From assembly GCF_017873245.1 (NCBI RefSeq), contig NZ_JAGGJY010000001.1, positions 310,001 through 374,000 of the forward strand: DNA of 64,000 nucleotides. Direction: 5' to 3'. Source of the stretch: Clostridium tertium. Lineage in GTDB: Bacteria > Bacillota > Clostridia > Clostridiales > Clostridiaceae. Below, in pieces: positions 54,075 through 63,091 of this stretch. Within the stretch, counting starts at the first letter, position 1. Every line of letters begins with the position of its first letter. A model generated the notes under the pieces. The model worked only from the letters and a program-made list of their open reading frames with translations, made no database searches and was not told the DNA's origin. The translations under genes and the position numbers were made by a program.

Positions 54075-57000
54075 ATGTTTTTAAAATCCCTAGAAATAAG
54101 AGGTTTTAAATCTTTTGCAGATAAAACCCAATTAAAGTTTAAAAAAGGAGTAACAGCAGTAGTAGGTCCAAATGGTAGTGGGAAAAGTAATATATCTGAT
54201 TCTGTAAGATGGGTTCTAGGTGAACAAAGTGTAAAAACACTTAGAGGTGGAAAGATGGAGGATGTAATCTTTGCAGGAACTCAGTATAGAAAACCAGTTG
54301 GACTAGCTCAAGTCTCACTTACACTAGATAACTCAGACAATTCATTGGATACGGATTATTCAGAGGTAACTGTTACAAGAAGAATATTTAGATCGGGTGA
54401 AACGGAGTATTTAATAAACAATCAAAAATGTAGGTTAAAAGACATTAATAATTTGTTTATGGATACAGGTATAGGTAAAGAGGGATATTCACTTATTGGA
54501 CAAGGTAAAATAGAAGCTATATTAAGTGGTAAAGCAGAGGATAGGAGAGCTTTATTAGAAGAAGCTGCAGGTATAGTTAAATTTAAATCAAGAAAAGAAG
54601 AAGCAGAAAGAAAGCTATCTAATACTGAAAATAATTTGGTTAGAATAAGAGACATAATATCAACTTATGAAGAGAGAATAGAACCATTAAAAATAGAGAG
54701 AGAAAAGGCTTTAATGTATAAAACTTTGGCAGAAGAGCTTAAAGTTAAAGAAGTTTCTGTTTTAGTTAATAACATAAAAAGAATTGATGAAGAAATTAAT
54801 GGAATAAGTGAAGATATAAGTGATAGAAAAATTGATATAGAAGATAAAAGAAATAAATTACATAAAGACAAAGAAGAACTTCTACTATTAGAAAATAAGA
54901 TAGAAGAATTAGAAAGTAAAAATAACACAGAAAAAAGTGAATATTATACTAAAAAAGAAGAATTAAATCAAAGTCTAAAAAATATAGAAATATTTAAAGA
55001 AAGAATAAAAAATTTAGAGGAAGTAATAAAGAGGGATTCATCAGAAGTAGAAGCTTTAGAAAATAGTTTGAAGATTTCTATAGAGGAAAAGAATCTTTTA
55101 GGTAAGGAATTAGAAGAAAAGATAAAAGAACAATTACAAAGAGAAAATGATATTAAGAGACTAGAAAAAGAAGTACAAGATTTAAATAGAGAAATTAAGG
55201 AATTAGAGAATAAGATTCAACATTTTAAGGATGAAGAATTTGAGCTTTTAAGAAAGACATCAGAAATAAATAATAATATATCTCTATTAAATAAAGAAAT
55301 CTTAAATAAAGAAGAATTAGGAGCAAATGGAGAAAATACTTTAAAGACTATTGAAGGAAATATAAGTATTAACTTAGCCACTATTTTAGGGCTTAATAAA
55401 AATATTGAAGAAACAAGAAAAGTAAGAGAAAAAATAAAAAATAGTATACTAGAAAATAAGAAAAAACTTTCTAGTTTGAGCAGTTCAGCAACAAGAAAAG
55501 AAAGTCTTATAAGAGAAGTATCTAGAAATATTAGCATTTTAGAAGGTAAGTTAACTACATTAAAAGACTTAGAAAAAAGTTATGAAGGGTATCAATTATC
55601 TGTAAAGAGATTGATGGAAAGAATAGAAAATGGACAGGTTTCTTACGGAAAAGGTACTAAGGTCTTAGGTGAGATATTTACTGTTAATAAAGAGTATGAG
55701 ACTGCTATAGAAATAGCGTTAGGTGGATCTATTTCAAACATAATAACAAAAGATGAAAATGTTGCAAAGCTATTAATAGATTATCTAAAGAAAAATTCTT
55801 TAGGAAGAGCTACATTTTTACCTTTAAATATTATTAAAGGTAATAGATTAATGGTTTCTGAGAATATAAAAAATGTTCATGGATTCTTAGGATTAGCATC
55901 TGATTTAATTAAGTTTGATAGCAAATTTAGGGAAATAATGGATTATTCTTTAGGTAAAACAATAATAGCTAGGGATATGGAGAGTGCCTTAAAAATATCT
56001 AAACTTGGAAATCATAAACTAAAAATAGTTACTTTAGATGGAGAAGTGATCAGTCCAGGAGGAGCTCTTACTGGAGGTAGCATATATAAGAAAAATAATT
56101 CAAGTATTTTAGGAAGAAGAAGAGAACTTCAAGAGCTAGAAGAAAATATATCAAAAAGCAAAGAAAGATATTCTTCAGAGCAGGAATCTTTAAATAAAAT
56201 AAAAGAAGAAATAAAAGTGATAGATGAAGAAAATCTAAATAAAAGTGATGAAGTTCATGAAAAGACAATTGACATAACAAGATTTGAAAGTGAAATTAAA
56301 GCATTAGAAAATGAAGGCTTAAAGCTTAAAAATTCTTTTGAGGTTTCAAAGAAAGAATTATCTTTAAATAAAGAAACTTTAAATAGATTAAGAGAAGAAA
56401 TAAAGATAAAAGAAGAGTTATTAGATAAATTAAAAGAAAATAATTCAAGCAATAAAAATGAGTCACAAAGCTTACAAACTTTATTGATTGAAAAGAAGGA
56501 AAACTTTGATAAAATAAAAGATGAAGTTATACAAATAAAAATAAATAAAGCAACATTAGACGAAGTAGTTTATGGAAAAGAATCAGAAATAAAAAGAAAA
56601 GAAAAAGAAGAAAAAGAAAAAGAAGAAAAAATATTAAAGCTTAAAGCCGAAAATACTGAAAAGGAAAAAAACATAAACTATTTAAAAAATCAAATAGATG
56701 AAAAAGTGAATTTAATAGATGAAATCAATAAGAGATTAAATGAGCTTGAAGAGATATTTAAGTCTGATGAAGTAAGAAGAATAACTTTAAAAGATAAGTT
56801 AAAAATAAAAGATGGGGAAACTAATGAATTAATAGAAACATTAAGAAATCTAGAAGGTGAATTAAGCAAAAGAGAAATAGTATATGCTAAAATAGAAAGT
56901 GAAAGAGAAAATCATTATAAAAGATTGAATGAGGAATTAAATTTAACTTTAGCAGAAGCTGTTGAAATTGCGTTAGATATAGAAAATCTTTCAAATGTTA

Positions 57001-57638
57001 AGGATGATATATTTAAGTTAAAAGCTAAAATTACTGCACTTGGAACAGTGAATTTAGCAGCAATTGCAGAATATGAAGAAGTCTGCGAAAAGTATGAGTT
57101 TATGTCTGCTCAAGAAGAGGATTTGAATAAAGCAAAAGATGAGTTAATGACTGTTATTAATGAAATGACTTCAAAGATGCAAGAATTATTTAGAGAAAAC
57201 TTCAAAATATTAAATAAAAACTTTAATGAAACATTCAAAGATTTATTTAAAGGTGGAAATGCAGAGCTTATTTTAGGTGAAGGTGATGAACTTACAGCTA
57301 ATATTGAAATAAATGTTCAACCACCAGGCAAAAAGCTTCAAAATATAAATTTAATGTCAGGTGGAGAAAAAGTTCTTTCTGCTATAGCACTTTTATTTGC
57401 AATTTTAAAGATGAAGCCAACACCATTTTGTATATTAGATGAAATTGAGGCTGCCTTAGATGATGCAAATGTATATAGATATGCAGAGTTTTTAAAGGAA
57501 TTTTCTGAGAATATACAATTTATAGTTATTACGCATAGAAAAGGTACTATGGAAGCAAGTGATGTTATGTATGGAGTAACTATGGAAGAGAAAGGAGTTT
57601 CAAAAGTAGTTTCTGTTGACTTAAGTAAAGATAATTAG
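54075..57638 (+). CDS. smc: Chromosome segregation ATPase Smc
   Basis: Smc is the core of the condensin complex that organises and separates chromosomes. Walker A (GPNGSGKS) is at residues 31-38. A first coiled coil runs to about residue 500, the hinge domain covers about 515-640 (GYQLSVKRLM ... VVTLDGEVISPGGALTGGS), and a second coiled coil returns to the C-terminal head with the ABC signature LMSGGEK (about 1093) and Walker B CILDEIEAALDDAN (about 1121). The 1187 residues are full length with no break. ftsY follows after 10 bases. Confidence 0.98.
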   Translation: MFLKSLEIRGFKSFADKTQLKFKKGVTAVVGPNGSGKSNISDSVRWVLGEQSVKTLRGGKMEDVIFAGTQYRKPVGLAQVSLTLDNSDNSLDTDYSEVTVTRRIFRSGETEYLINNQKCRLKDINNLFMDTGIGKEGYSLIGQGKIEAILSGKAEDRRALLEEAAGIVKFKSRKEEAERKLSNTENNLVRIRDIISTYEERIEPLKIEREKALMYKTLAEELKVKEVSVLVNNIKRIDEEINGISEDISDRKIDIEDKRNKLHKDKEELLLLENKIEELESKNNTEKSEYYTKKEELNQSLKNIEIFKERIKNLEEVIKRDSSEVEALENSLKISIEEKNLLGKELEEKIKEQLQRENDIKRLEKEVQDLNREIKELENKIQHFKDEEFELLRKTSEINNNISLLNKEILNKEELGANGENTLKTIEGNISINLATILGLNKNIEETRKVREKIKNSILENKKKLSSLSSSATRKESLIREVSRNISILEGKLTTLKDLEKSYEGYQLSVKRLMERIENGQVSYGKGTKVLGEIFTVNKEYETAIEIALGGSISNIITKDENVAKLLIDYLKKNSLGRATFLPLNIIKGNRLMVSENIKNVHGFLGLASDLIKFDSKFREIMDYSLGKTIIARDMESALKISKLGNHKLKIVTLDGEVISPGGALTGGSIYKKNNSSILGRRRELQELEENISKSKERYSSEQESLNKIKEEIKVIDEENLNKSDEVHEKTIDITRFESEIKALENEGLKLKNSFEVSKKELSLNKETLNRLREEIKIKEELLDKLKENNSSNKNESQSLQTLLIEKKENFDKIKDEVIQIKINKATLDEVVYGKESEIKRKEKEEKEKEEKILKLKAENTEKEKNINYLKNQIDEKVNLIDEINKRLNELEEIFKSDEVRRITLKDKLKIKDGETNELIETLRNLEGELSKREIVYAKIESERENHYKRLNEELNLTLAEAVEIALDIENLSNVKDDIFKLKAKITALGTVNLAAIAEYEEVCEKYEFMSAQEEDLNKAKDELMTVINEMTSKMQELFRENFKILNKNFNETFKDLFKGGNAELILGEGDELTANIEINVQPPGKKLQNINLMSGGEKVLSAIALLFAILKMKPTPFCILDEIEAALDDANVYRYAEFLKEFSENIQFIVITHRKGTMEASDVMYGVTMEEKGVSKVVSVDLSKDN

Positions 57639-57648
57639 GAGGTAAACT

Positions 57649-58572
57649 ATGGCCATATTTGGAAAAATATTTGATAATTTAAAATCAGGACTTTCAAAGA
57701 CTAAGGATGCACTAACAGATAAAATTAATGAAACATTAAAACTAGCTATTACTATAGATGAGGATTTATATGAGGAATTAGAAGAAATTCTAATTATGTC
57801 TGATATAGGAATGGACACAACATTAGAAATTATAGATAGACTAAAAGCTAAAATTAGAAAAGAAAAAATTAATGATCCAAGTGAAGTTTATCCAGCTTTA
57901 AAAGCTGTAATAAAAGATATACTACTTGAAGGAACAGAGGAAAGAGAAGAGAATTTAAGTTCTGAAAAGAAGGTGTTGCTTGTAATAGGTGTTAATGGAG
58001 TTGGTAAGACTACTTCTATAGGAAAGCTTGCTGCAAAGAATAAAGAAGAAGGGAAAAAAGTATTACTTGCAGCAGCAGATACATTTAGAGCAGCTGCTAT
58101 AGACCAATTAGAAGTGTGGAGTGAAAGAGCAGGAGTAGACATAGTAAAGCATATGGAAGGCTCTGATCCAGCAGCAGTAGTATTTGATGCTGTAAGTGCA
58201 GCTAAATCAAGAAATATAGATTTGTTAATATGTGATACTGCTGGAAGACTTCACAATAAGAAAAATCTTATGGACGAATTATCTAAAATAGGTAGGATAA
58301 TAGATAGAGAATTTAGTGATGCTTCAAAAGAAACACTTTTAGTTTTAGATGCAACCACAGGTCAAAATGCAGTGATTCAAGCAAAACAATTTATGGAGGC
58401 TTGTCCTATAGATGGAATTATCTTAACTAAGCTAGATGGAACAGCAAAAGGTGGAGTTGTAATTTCTATTAAAAACACTTTAAACATACCAGTTAGATAT
58501 ATAGGTGTAGGAGAAGGAATAGATGATCTTCAAGAATTCGATGCAGAAGGATTTGCAGAAGCACTGTTTTAA
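57649..58572 (+). CDS. ftsY: Signal recognition particle receptor FtsY
   Basis: FtsY receives SRP-ribosome complexes at the membrane. The protein has an N domain and a G domain with G1 GVNGVGKTTS starting at about residue 114, the DTFRAAAIDQLEVW insertion-box motif, DTAGR, and TKLDGTAKGG. The 307 residues make a short form without a long acidic A domain, as in other Firmicutes. AGGAGG precedes the ATG. Its partner Ffh is encoded just downstream. Confidence 0.97.
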   Translation: MAIFGKIFDNLKSGLSKTKDALTDKINETLKLAITIDEDLYEELEEILIMSDIGMDTTLEIIDRLKAKIRKEKINDPSEVYPALKAVIKDILLEGTEEREENLSSEKKVLLVIGVNGVGKTTSIGKLAAKNKEEGKKVLLAAADTFRAAAIDQLEVWSERAGVDIVKHMEGSDPAAVVFDAVSAAKSRNIDLLICDTAGRLHNKKNLMDELSKIGRIIDREFSDASKETLLVLDATTGQNAVIQAKQFMEACPIDGIILTKLDGTAKGGVVISIKNTLNIPVRYIGVGEGIDDLQEFDAEGFAEALF

Positions 58573-58573
58573 C

Positions 58574-58695
58574 AATTGATAATGGATAATTAATGTAGAA
58601 ATTCATTTGAATCTGAATTTCTATAAAATAAATTTTATAATTCAGCTTTGCTGAATTATTTCAATAATTGTCAATTGATGATTATTAATTGTACA
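58574..58695 (+). repeat. Small palindromic repeat-like element between ftsY and ylxM
   Basis: The ends are imperfect inverted repeats (ACAATTGATAATGGATAATT at 58574 and, inverted, TGATGATTATTAATTGT at about 58675-58692). Inside are two hairpins: GAAATTCA-type (about 58598-58622) and a perfect AATTCAGC/GCTGAATT with a TTT loop (about 58641-58659). CAATTG motifs recur. This resembles the short non-coding palindromic repeats scattered in clostridial genomes. No second copy occurs in this window. Confidence 0.45.
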
Positions 58696-58742
58696 TTTAA
58701 AAATTTTGAACAAAATTTTTATTGGGTGTTAAGTAAAAATAC

Positions 58743-58771
58743 TTGACAGTGTAGAATTGTTTTGTTAAAAT
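58743..58771 (+). promoter_or_regulatory. Sigma-A promoter of ylxM-ffh
   Basis: A perfect TTGACA (58743-58748), 17 bases and TAAAAT (58766-58771) lie 24 bases before the ylxM ATG. Confidence 0.8.
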
Positions 58772-58795
58772 CTCTTTTGTGGGTAAGGTGATGAA

Positions 58796-59125
58796 ATGGA
58801 AGATAGGGTTGAGATTTCATTATTAATGGATTTATATGGTCCATTATTAACAGAGAAACAGTATAAAATTATGGAGCTTTACTATAATGAGGATTTATCC
58901 TTAGCTGAAATTGCTGAATTGAATAACACGAGTCGTCAGGCTATCCATGATTTAATAAAGAGATGCTATAAACAATTTCTATCCTATGAAAGTAAACTTA
59001 ATTTACTTAAAAAAAGTTTTAATCAAGAAAAAATAATTATAAGTCTTCTAGAGGATTTAAAAAATAAATACTCAATATCTGAAGATGATTATAATAAATA
59101 TAAAAGTATATTAGAAGATTTATAA
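58796..59125 (+). CDS. ylxM: YlxM family SRP-associated DNA-binding protein
   Basis: YlxM proteins are small helix-turn-helix proteins encoded with ffh; streptococcal work shows binding to SRP components. The 109-residue product has LLMDLYGPLLTEKQYKIMELYYNEDLSLAEIAELNNTSRQAIHDLIKRC, a sigma-4-like helix-turn-helix. AAGGTG lies just before the ATG. ffh follows after 19 bases. Confidence 0.93.
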   Translation: MEDRVEISLLMDLYGPLLTEKQYKIMELYYNEDLSLAEIAELNNTSRQAIHDLIKRCYKQFLSYESKLNLLKKSFNQEKIIISLLEDLKNKYSISEDDYNKYKSILEDL

Positions 59126-59144
59126 GATCATAGGAGGGATTAAC

Positions 59145-60497
59145 GTGGCTTTTGAAGGTTTATCCGATAAGTTGCAGGAAGCTTTTAAGAAGCTTAAGAG
59201 CAAAGGAAAGCTAACTGAAAAAGATATAAAAGAAGCCATGAGAGAAGTGAAACTTGCGTTACTTGAAGCTGATGTTAACTTTAAAGTAGTTAAGAAGTTT
59301 ATTTCAAGCGTCAGTGAAAAGTGTGTTGGAAATGAAGTTTTAGAAAGCTTAACTCCAGCTCAACAAGTTATAAAAATTGTTAACGAAGAACTTACTAATC
59401 TTATGGGAGGTAGTGAAAGTAAATTAAACTTTAACTCCGTAGGGCCAACAGTTATAATGATGGTTGGTTTACAAGGGGCAGGTAAAACCACAATGAGTGG
59501 AAAACTTGCACTACAACTTAGAAAGCAAAATAAGAAACCTCTTTTAGTAGCTTGTGATATATATAGACCAGCAGCTATTAAACAATTAGAGGTAGTTGGA
59601 AAGCAAATAGATATTCCAGTTTTTCAAATGGGTGATAAAGTAAATCCTGTTGATATTGCAAAAGCAGGTATAGCTCATGCAAGGGAAAATGGAAATAATG
59701 TAATAATAATAGATACAGCAGGTAGACTACACATAGATGAAAATCTTATGGAAGAATTGAAATCTATTAAAGAAGAAGTAAATCCTCAAGAAATATTACT
59801 TGTAGTAGATTCAATGACAGGTCAAGATGCCGTTAATGTTGCTGAAAGCTTTAATAATTCATTAGATGTGTCTGGTGTTATATTAACTAAGCTTGATGGT
59901 GACACAAGAGGTGGAGCAGCTTTATCAATTAGAAGTGTTACAGAAAAACCAATTAAGTTTATTGGTGTGGGTGAAAAAATGAGCGATTTTGAAGTTTTCT
60001 ATCCAGATAGAATGTCTTCAAGAATATTAGGAATGGGAGATGTCCTTTCATTAATAGAAAAAGCTCAGCAAGCCTTTGACGATAAGGAAGCACAAGAATT
60101 AAGCTCAAAAATGCTAGAAAATGATTTTACTTATGAAGATTATTTAACAGCAATGGAGCAAATGAAAAAACTAGGATCTTTAAGCAAGATAATGGAAATG
60201 GTGCCTGGTATTCCAAAGGAAGTGAAAGATATAGACTTTGATGCTGGTGAAAAACAATTAGGCAGAGTAAAAGCTATAATTCACTCAATGACACCAAAGG
60301 AAAGAAGAAATCCAAAGCTTATAGCTGGATCATCTTCAAGAAAGAAAAGAATTGCTAAAGGTTCAGGTACATCATTACAAGAAGTAAACAAACTCATTAA
60401 GGGCTTTGATATGATGAGAAAGCAAATGAAACAAATGAAGTCATTTCAAAAGAAATCTAAAAAAGGATTCCTTGGTAAATTACCTTTTATGAGTTAA
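59145..60497 (+). CDS. ffh: Signal recognition particle protein Ffh
   Basis: Ffh binds signal peptides and 4.5S/6S RNA and pairs with FtsY. The N domain (ALLEADVNFKVV) is followed by the G domain with GLQGAGKTT at about residue 108, DIYRPAAIKQLEV, DTAGRLH and TKLDGDTRGGAA. The Met-rich M domain starts near residue 300 and includes GMGDVLSLIEK and GSGTSLQEVNKLIKGFDMMRKQMKQM. The start is GTG with GGAGGG upstream. The 450 residues are normal. Confidence 0.98.
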   Translation: MAFEGLSDKLQEAFKKLKSKGKLTEKDIKEAMREVKLALLEADVNFKVVKKFISSVSEKCVGNEVLESLTPAQQVIKIVNEELTNLMGGSESKLNFNSVGPTVIMMVGLQGAGKTTMSGKLALQLRKQNKKPLLVACDIYRPAAIKQLEVVGKQIDIPVFQMGDKVNPVDIAKAGIAHARENGNNVIIIDTAGRLHIDENLMEELKSIKEEVNPQEILLVVDSMTGQDAVNVAESFNNSLDVSGVILTKLDGDTRGGAALSIRSVTEKPIKFIGVGEKMSDFEVFYPDRMSSRILGMGDVLSLIEKAQQAFDDKEAQELSSKMLENDFTYEDYLTAMEQMKKLGSLSKIMEMVPGIPKEVKDIDFDAGEKQLGRVKAIIHSMTPKERRNPKLIAGSSSRKKRIAKGSGTSLQEVNKLIKGFDMMRKQMKQMKSFQKKSKKGFLGKLPFMS

Positions 60498-60530
60498 TAT
60501 AAACTAAACTTTTAAAGGAGGTGAAACAAC

Positions 60531-60776
60531 ATGGCAGTAAAAATCAGATTAAGAAGAATGGGTGCTAAGAAAGCTCCTTTCTATAGAATAGTAGTTGCTG
60601 ATTCAAGAGCACCAAGAGATGGTAGATTCATCGAAGAAATAGGATACTACAATCCTTTAACTGAACCAGCTGAAGTTAAAATCAATGAAGAAAAAGCTAC
60701 TAAATGGGTACAAAATGGAGCTCAACCTACAGATGTAGTTAAGAGACTTTTTGCTCAAGCAGGATTAAATAAGTAA
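60531..60776 (+). CDS. rpsP: 30S ribosomal protein S16
   Basis: S16 is an early-assembling small-subunit protein. The 81 residues begin with [25 protein letters not shown] and contain [14 protein letters not shown], the family hallmarks. AAAGGAGGTG lies before the ATG. The order ffh-rpsP-khpA-rimM-trmD-rplS is conserved in Firmicutes. Confidence 0.98.
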   Translation: MAVKIRLRRMGAKKAPFYRIVVADSRAPRDGRFIEEIGYYNPLTEPAEVKINEEKATKWVQNGAQPTDVVKRLFAQAGLNK

Positions 60777-60820
60777 TTTTTAGGAGGTGAACTCTGTAAT
60801 TACTATAATTACAGGTGTTT

Positions 60821-61060
60821 ATGAAGGAATTAATTGAAATTATAGCTAAATCCCTTGTGGATAATCCAAATGAAGTTCATGTAAATGAAATCGAAGGAGA
60901 GCAATCAATTATTCTGGAACTAAAGGTTGCTCCTGCAGATATGGGAAAAGTAATTGGTAAACAGGGAAGAATAGCAAAAGCTATTAGAACTGTTGTAAAA
61001 GCAGCAGCAATGAAAGAAGACAAAAAAGTAGTAGTTGAAATTATTGATGTAAAGAGTTAG
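60821..61060 (+). CDS. khpA: KH domain RNA-binding protein KhpA
   Basis: KhpA is a small RNA chaperone that works with KhpB (Jag). The 79-residue product is almost entirely a KH domain with the GxxG-type loop in VIGKQGRIAKAIRTVVKAAA. I chose the ATG at 60821 because the family starts with MKELIEIIAKSLVDNP; a GTG at 60815 is in frame. The strong site AGGAGGTGA (60782-60790) is 30 bases upstream, but a small hairpin between them (GTAATT/AATTAC) could bring it near. The gene ends in a terminator. Confidence 0.95.
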   Translation: MKELIEIIAKSLVDNPNEVHVNEIEGEQSIILELKVAPADMGKVIGKQGRIAKAIRTVVKAAAMKEDKKVVVEIIDVKS

Positions 61061-61079
61061 GGTAATCCTAACTCTTTTT
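61051..61079 (+). terminator. Intrinsic terminator after khpA
   Basis: An 11-bp stem (AAAGAGTTAGG with CCTAACTCTTT) contains the khpA stop codon, has a GTAAT loop and ends in T residues. Confidence 0.88.
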
Positions 61080-61157
61080 AAACATGCAATTACTATATTT
61101 AAATACTTAGGTTTATAGATTTATTGTAATATTTCTAATGTATCTATTAAAGATTAT

Positions 61158-61184
61158 AGAAATATTAGAAATATTAGAAATACT
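61158..61184 (+). repeat. Three tandem copies of a 9-base unit
   Basis: AGAAATATT is repeated three times in a row, the last copy ending in ACT. It lies in the AT-rich gap between the khpA terminator and rimM. No function is suggested; rimM has no convincing promoter motif in this gap. Confidence 0.7.
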
Positions 61185-61279
61185 AAATTTAAATTAGTGT
61201 TTTAACTTTAGTATATATGGACAATACTAAGCTAAATAGATAAATTAAAATAAATAATTTAATAAAAAGAGGTGCTAAA

Positions 61280-61777
61280 ATGAGGGATATTTTAAGAGTT
61301 GGGAAAATAGTAAACACTCATGGATTAAAGGGAGAAGTAAAAGTTATAGCTTTGACTGATGATCCTAAAAGATATAATGATTTAGACTTTGTATTAATAG
61401 ATGGAGTAGAAAGAAAAATTCAAGGTTGTAAATTTCAAAAAGATAGAGTGATAGTTAAAATAGAAGGAATTGATTCTATAGAAGAAGCAGAAAAATATAA
61501 AAATAAATATATGGAAATTCCAAGAGAATATGCAGTTCCATTAGAAGAAGATACATATTATATTGCAGATATAATAGGATGTAATGTTTATGATACAGAA
61601 GGTAAATCTTTAGGGGAGGTTTATGATGTAATACAAACAAAAAATAATGATGTTTATTGGATAAGAAAACCTAAAGAGTTATTAATACCTGTTCTTTTAG
61701 ATATAGTTACAGATATAGATGTAGAAAATAGAAAAATTACAATAAAACCAGTAGGAGAATGGCAAGATGAAGATTAA
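61280..61777 (+). CDS. rimM: Ribosome maturation factor RimM
   Basis: RimM binds S19 and helps mature the 30S head. The N-terminal RimM domain starts with [27 protein letters not shown], and a PRC barrel follows from about residue 95 ([22 protein letters not shown]). The 165 residues are typical. AGAGGTG precedes the ATG. Its last 11 bases overlap trmD, so the two are translationally coupled. Confidence 0.96.
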   Translation: MRDILRVGKIVNTHGLKGEVKVIALTDDPKRYNDLDFVLIDGVERKIQGCKFQKDRVIVKIEGIDSIEEAEKYKNKYMEIPREYAVPLEEDTYYIADIIGCNVYDTEGKSLGEVYDVIQTKNNDVYWIRKPKELLIPVLLDIVTDIDVENRKITIKPVGEWQDED

Positions 61778-62480
61778 TATTCTTACATTATTTCCTGAAA
61801 TGTTTGATATATTTAATCACAGTATAATAGGAAAGGCTAAAGAAAAAAATCTTGTAGAAATAGATGCAATAAATATAAGAGATTTTACATTGAATAAGCA
61901 TAAAAAAGTAGATGATTATCCTTATGGTGGAGGGGCAGGAATGGTAATGACCCCTCAACCATTAGTGGATTCTATAAGGCATTGTAAAAAAAATAATAAA
62001 GGAAAAGTTATTTTTCTTGGACCAAGAGGAAAAACTTTTAATCAAGGGATGGCACAGAAATTAGCAGAAGAAGATGAGCTTATATTTATATGTGGTCATT
62101 ATGAGGGAATTGATGAAAGAGTTTATAAATATATAGATTTAGAAATATCATTAGGAGATTTCATATTAACTGGTGGTGAAATGGCAGCAATTCCAGTGAT
62201 TGATTCCATATTAAGATTAAAAACCGGAGTCTTAGGAAAAGAAGAAAGTTATATAGATGAATCTTTTTCAGATGGATTATTAGAATATCCACAATATACA
62301 AGACCAGAAGACTTTGAGGGAGATAAAGTTCCAGATGTGTTGCTTTCAGGACATCATGAAAATATAAGGAAATGGAGAAGGGCTCAGTCTCTAATAATAA
62401 CTAAAAGAAAAAGAGTGGATTTATATAATAAAATAACTCTCACTAAAGAGGATAAAAAAATACTAGAAAAGTATAAATAA
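61767..62480 (+). CDS. trmD: tRNA (guanine-37-N1)-methyltransferase TrmD
   Basis: TrmD methylates G37 of tRNAs that read codons starting with C, preventing frameshifts. The knotted SAM site shows [29 protein letters not shown], and [36 protein letters not shown] is also typical. The 237 residues are normal. A promoter and the L19-type leader follow before rplS, so rplS can be made separately. Confidence 0.97.
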   Translation: MKINILTLFPEMFDIFNHSIIGKAKEKNLVEIDAINIRDFTLNKHKKVDDYPYGGGAGMVMTPQPLVDSIRHCKKNNKGKVIFLGPRGKTFNQGMAQKLAEEDELIFICGHYEGIDERVYKYIDLEISLGDFILTGGEMAAIPVIDSILRLKTGVLGKEESYIDESFSDGLLEYPQYTRPEDFEGDKVPDVLLSGHHENIRKWRRAQSLIITKRKRVDLYNKITLTKEDKKILEKYK

Positions 62481-62484
62481 ATTG

Positions 62485-62513
62485 TTGAAATATAACATAA
62501 CTTATGTTAAAAT
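62485..62513 (+). promoter_or_regulatory. Sigma-A promoter of rplS
   Basis: TTGAAA (62485-62490), 17 bases and TAAAAT (62508-62513) lie directly after trmD and give a leader of about 75 bases. Confidence 0.7.
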
Positions 62514-62519
62514 AAGCTT

Positions 62520-62593
62520 TGTGTTAGTACGGGCGGTCCTCTGTCAAGTGTTTGTTAAGAACGTCTAATATAAATTTAAGGAGGGACTACACA
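62520..62593 (+). promoter_or_regulatory. L19-type ribosomal protein leader
   Basis: The leader is GC-richer than its surroundings (GTACGGGCGGTCCTCTG at about 62527-62543). GGTCCTC can pair with the GAGGGAC segment (62581-62587) that contains the Shine-Dalgarno, with a bulge. An L19 leader is known before rplS in low-GC Gram-positives, where L19 is thought to repress its own synthesis. Position and ability to hide the ribosome site agree; the detailed match was not tested. Confidence 0.6.
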
Positions 62594-62944
62594 ATGAACG
62601 AAATAATAAGAGCTATTGAAGCAGAACAAATGAGAACTGATCTTCCAAATTTCAACGTAGGGGATACTGTTAAAGTTTACGTTAAAATTAAAGAAGGTAC
62701 AAGAGAAAGAGTACAAATGTTTGAAGGAACAGTTATTAAGAAGCAAAACGGTGGATTAAGAGAAACTTTCACTGTAAGAAGAGTTGCTTACGGAACTGGA
62801 GTAGAAAGAACTTTCCCAATTAACTCTCCAAGCATTGATAAAATGGAAGTTGTAAGAAAAGGTAAAGTTAGAAGAGCTAAGTTATTCTACTTAAGAGATA
62901 GAGTAGGTAAGGCTGCTAAAGTTAAAGAATTAAACGTTAGATAA
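62594..62944 (+). CDS. rplS: 50S ribosomal protein L19
   Basis: L19 sits at the 30S-50S interface. The start ATG at 62594 gives [18 protein letters not shown], the family N-terminus, with AAGGAGGG 8-12 bases upstream; an in-frame upstream ATG at 62552 lies in the leader and is rejected. Conserved blocks are [26 protein letters not shown] and [28 protein letters not shown]. The 116 residues are normal. Confidence 0.98.
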   Translation: MNEIIRAIEAEQMRTDLPNFNVGDTVKVYVKIKEGTRERVQMFEGTVIKKQNGGLRETFTVRRVAYGTGVERTFPINSPSIDKMEVVRKGKVRRAKLFYLRDRVGKAAKVKELNVR

Positions 62945-62961
62945 TTATCTAATGATTAAGT

Positions 62962-62986
62962 AAGGGACTTTTATAAGTCCCTTTTT
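62962..62986 (+). terminator. Intrinsic terminator after rplS
   Basis: AAGGGACTT pairs with AAGTCCCTT around a TTAT loop, followed by T residues. Confidence 0.92.
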
Positions 62987-63091
62987 CTTTACTTTTTATT
63001 TATAAAAAAAGTAAACTTTTCATTATTGATATACAAGAAAATATAAATGGATATAATACAAAATAGTAAGTAGATAAGGAGGAATTTTAAT

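Noticed and set aside
61158..61184. Tandem AGAAATATT units considered as a CRISPR remnant or operator
   Set aside because: Three 9-base units without spacers are not a CRISPR, and their AT-rich sequence is easily formed by slippage.
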